This document shows, piece after piece, positions 62,801-64,000 of a stretch of 64,000 bases of DNA; the stretch's first letter is position 1; every line of letters starts with the position of its first letter. A model generated the notes under the pieces. It was given only the letters and a program-made list of their open reading frames with translations. It was not told where the DNA came from and ran no database searches. This DNA comes from Caldifermentibacillus hisashii (GTDB lineage: Bacteria; Bacillota; Bacilli; Bacillales; Caldibacillaceae), in the NCBI RefSeq assembly GCF_027568575.1, contig NZ_JANUVP010000004.1. One strand, given 5' to 3'. A program made the translations under genes and the position numbers.

Positions 62801-63224
62801 CAACCGGGAGCAAGGATTCATCAAATTCACCGGCCGTAAATTCATCGGAGTAGCAATAGTCAATCCAGGCAATAAATTGGAACAGATGATGAAGCGACAA
62901 AACCGCTTCATCCCGGGTAACCGGCGCATTCGTATGGACTGCTTGATTGCCGAGCTTTACGACATACTTCATGAGCGGCAATAAGTCTTCATCAATAATG
63001 CCTAAAAAATTCGGATCGTGAATGAGACTAGAAAGATTATCTTGGTATGGCACTTTTACCGCACTGTCAAAACTATACACCCACTTTACCGCTAGCTCCA
63101 ACGCACGCCGAGACTGAATGGCGCTGACAGCTGGGCTGACAACTAAACCTTTTTCCGCTTCAAAACATGCATTCGCAAAACTGCTATATTGCTTTTTTTC
63201 TTTTAAAAAGTTGAAGTTTGACAC
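59886..63224 (-). CDS. hsdR: Type I restriction endonuclease subunit R (EcoEI-like)
   Basis: 1112 residues. A DUF4145-like N-terminus (residues about 10-130, with SAIQSRRALELAVKWVYSFD) precedes a restriction nuclease core near 220-270 (GFVDYVLF then LAVVEAKRTS, the D...ExK motif). A superfamily-2 translocase follows: VMATGSGKTRTAISIV, IIDESHRSIY, LLGLTATPKDE, then MLDTGVDIPEVVNL and QMIGRGTRL. The C-terminus matches EcoEI-type R subunits. With HsdM and HsdS it cuts foreign DNA far from the recognition site. The start is GTG at 63224 behind GGAGGTGG. It follows hsdS after 18 bases. Confidence 0.94.
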   Translation of the reverse strand: MSNFNFLKEKKQYSSFANACFEAEKGLVVSPAVSAIQSRRALELAVKWVYSFDSAVKVPYQDNLSSLIHDPNFLGIIDEDLLPLMKYVVKLGNQAVHTNAPVTRDEAVLSLHHLFQFIAWIDYCYSDEFTAGEFDESLLPVGEEKPVRPKELQDLYEQLSAKDRKLEEIIKENEHLRKKVTEKRERNTEDYHFQVDELDEFETRLKYIDLDLKLAGWEFHKDIVREYPVVGMPNNEGKGFVDYVLFGDNGKPLAVVEAKRTSKDPKIGRQQAKLYADCIEKMSGTRPVIFYTNGFETYIWHDPYPPRKVSGFYNKEELSLLMERSQMKHPLTNIEINDNISNRYYQKEAILAVCDALSRNQRKALLVMATGSGKTRTAISIVDVLTRRNWVKNILFLADRKTLLNQAYRSFNNLLPSLTLCNLLDNKDNPEESRMVFSTYPTMMNAIDDAKRKDGKKLFTVGHFDLIIIDESHRSIYKKYRSIFDYFDGILLGLTATPKDEIDKNTYEVFGMENGVPTFAYELDQAVKDGYLVDYRTIETKTKFLEEGIHYDDLSEEEKENYEETFDDGDFREDIDSSALNEWLFNDHTIDMVLQDLTEKGIKVEGGDKLGKTIIFAKNHIHAERIVKRFDALFPEYKGDFARVIDYSVKYVQTLIDDFSERNKLPQIAVSVDMLDTGVDIPEVVNLVFFKKVRSKSKFWQMIGRGTRLCPDLLGIGQDKTHFLIFDYCGNFEFFRENPKGMDTQIGKSLTEKLFNAKVDIIRELQGIDYQTEEYINHRKELVKEVTRDVLALDSENFRVRQHLQFVEKFKNKENWVTLSVVDTNEVKEHISPIIVPIQEDEFAKRFDLLMYTIELAKLQTKNATKSIRSVIQTAEALSQLGTIPQVMEQKHIIEKVLTEEFWESADIFELDEVREALRDLIKFIERDKQKIYYTNFQDEVIEVKENGPMFHVNDLQSYRKKVEHYLIQHKDQMAIYKLNHNKPLTSQDVKILEDILWKELGTREDYEKDYGDTPITKLVRQIVGLDPQAANAAFSEFLSEERLNLNQIRFVKHIVDYVIKNGTLDKNVLRQEPFRSVGSIVELFKDNMDDARKIIGIIDEINRNAEEITGA

Positions 63225-63242
63225 ATTACCACCTCCCTATGA

Positions 63243-63914
63243 TTAAAGGCTTGTAACTTTTTCTTTGGTAAAAAGTTCCCCTTTGAAGGATTGTTGCATA
63301 ATTGAACTAAAAAAATATTCTACCTTATTCAATCCTTTCTCAAAGGCAGTTTTCTTTTGTAGAATAATATTTACCTTTTTTTCAAAATCATTTTGCAATT
63401 CTATCGGAGGACATATGAATTCAATTGACTTTACTTCTGACATAGGTGGAAAATTTGGAATTCCACTGCCTCTACTAAAACCAAATAATATATCCTGTAT
63501 ATTCGGATGGCGGAATAAAAACTTAAAAAATGTATTATTCATTTTATTACTGTCTAATGTTAATTTTAATAAAGCTTGATTTATAATACCTTTAGGTGCA
63601 TTTAATGGTATTTCTGCAATTCTTCCTAAAGTTACTCCTGAACAACTAATAATTAAATCCTTTGGTTTAACCTCAAATGCTTTTAGTTCTTCAAACTTTT
63701 TTTCATCTATAAAATATCTTTCCATTGAAAAGTCATCATTTATTGCATGGTATTGTTCATAAACTAAATAACCCTCTTTAACAAATATCTCCTTCTTTAA
63801 AGCTCCTCCTAATGGCCCTCTTTTAATAGAATACTTATCTTTACTTGAAAATTCGGGTAAAGTTAGTTTTACCCAATTTTTTGGATTTGTAATTGGATCC
63901 CCAAACATCTCCAA
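63243..63914 (-). CDS. hsdS: Type I restriction specificity subunit S, C-terminal half only
   Basis: 223 residues against about 400 for a full HsdS. It begins at the central linker MFGDPITNPKNW, which in full proteins sits between the two target-recognition domains. Only the second domain (LISCSGVTLGRIAEIPLNAP, GSGIPNFPPMSEV) and the final helix (IELQNDFEKKVNIILQKKTA) follow. In frame upstream there is FLEM and then a TAG near 63936, and the upstream text does not look like HsdS. The TTG at 63914 has no convincing ribosome site. It is either a 5'-truncated gene, or a half-gene cassette that recombines with a complete hsdS. Confidence 0.75.
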   Translation of the reverse strand: MEMFGDPITNPKNWVKLTLPEFSSKDKYSIKRGPLGGALKKEIFVKEGYLVYEQYHAINDDFSMERYFIDEKKFEELKAFEVKPKDLIISCSGVTLGRIAEIPLNAPKGIINQALLKLTLDSNKMNNTFFKFLFRHPNIQDILFGFSRGSGIPNFPPMSEVKSIEFICPPIELQNDFEKKVNIILQKKTAFEKGLNKVEYFFSSIMQQSFKGELFTKEKVTSL

Positions 63915-64000
63915 AAATACACTGCTTCCTCGCTATTTAATGTTTAGTTTAAAGCCTCCCAAAGCTGTCTATACTGGGTAATACTACTAAATTACCTGGG

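Overview
The window comes from a low-GC, endospore-forming Firmicute of the Bacillaceae. Strong AGGAGG-type ribosome sites with many TTG and GTG starts, an alpha/beta SASP, a GerA-type germination operon, a YhcN-type spore lipoprotein, a Spo0E-like protein, a CtsR operator and a yybP-ykoY riboswitch all point there. Stretches of gene order recall Bacillus subtilis (cheV-like/patA, ykwC, ptsH; ykvS/ykvT; ykvI/clpE; ktrD next to an SASP gene), but the genus cannot be fixed from sequence reading alone. Adh and other proteins resemble thermophilic Bacillaceae orthologues.

Layout. 1-20.5 kb is a conserved housekeeping block: chemotaxis coupling protein, patA, ykwC-like dehydrogenase, HPr, an SDR, a LysM cell-wall hydrolase, ykvS, a CPBP protease, ykvI, CtsR-controlled clpE, a Spo0E-like phosphatase, an acyltransferase, asnO-like asparagine synthase, a C39 peptidase, ktrD, an SASP, a riboswitch-controlled TerC exporter and prfC. 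Two families of short intergenic hairpin repeats (A and B) are scattered here; one B copy sits inside the clpE leader. 20.5-26.3 kb holds a secreted nuclease, a small membrane protein, tandem A repeats and the gerXA-XC-XB germinant receptor operon.

26.6-36 kb is accessory. A tRNA-Val gene has its 3' half and downstream flank duplicated nearby. It is followed by amj (lipid II flippase), a nucleotidyltransferase-like protein, a frameshifted coiled-coil gene built of DNA-level heptad repeats, a truncated sugar epimerase, an MDR reductase, an MFS exporter with an inverted-repeat operator, and a membrane-anchored zinc-ribbon/HIRAN-like protein. 36-39 kb has a four-LysM NlpC/P60 endopeptidase opposite a holin-like protein.

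39-47.3 kb is an alcohol/aldehyde module: an RraA-like protein, then an operon of iron-dependent alcohol dehydrogenase, GAF-PAS histidine kinase and NtrC-type sigma-54 activator. Convergent to it lies a zinc ADH-aldehyde dehydrogenase operon preceded by a near-perfect sigma-54 (-24/-12) promoter and an upstream palindrome. The likely circuit is that the kinase/activator pair switches on the ADH-ALDH operon.

47.4-51 kb is scarred: gene fragments, a YhcN-like lipoprotein with a very large Asn/Gly-rich insert under a sigma-G-type promoter, and a head-on junction of two truncated genes (an ABC-F ATPase with a leader-peptide attenuator, and a membrane protein). 51-64 kb carries tRNA-Pro, a second coiled-coil repeat protein that retains the intact C-terminus, a SWIM-SNF2 helicase, a PAP2 phosphatase, a chemoreceptor, BrnQ, and a type I restriction locus (hsdR plus half of hsdS) running off the right edge.
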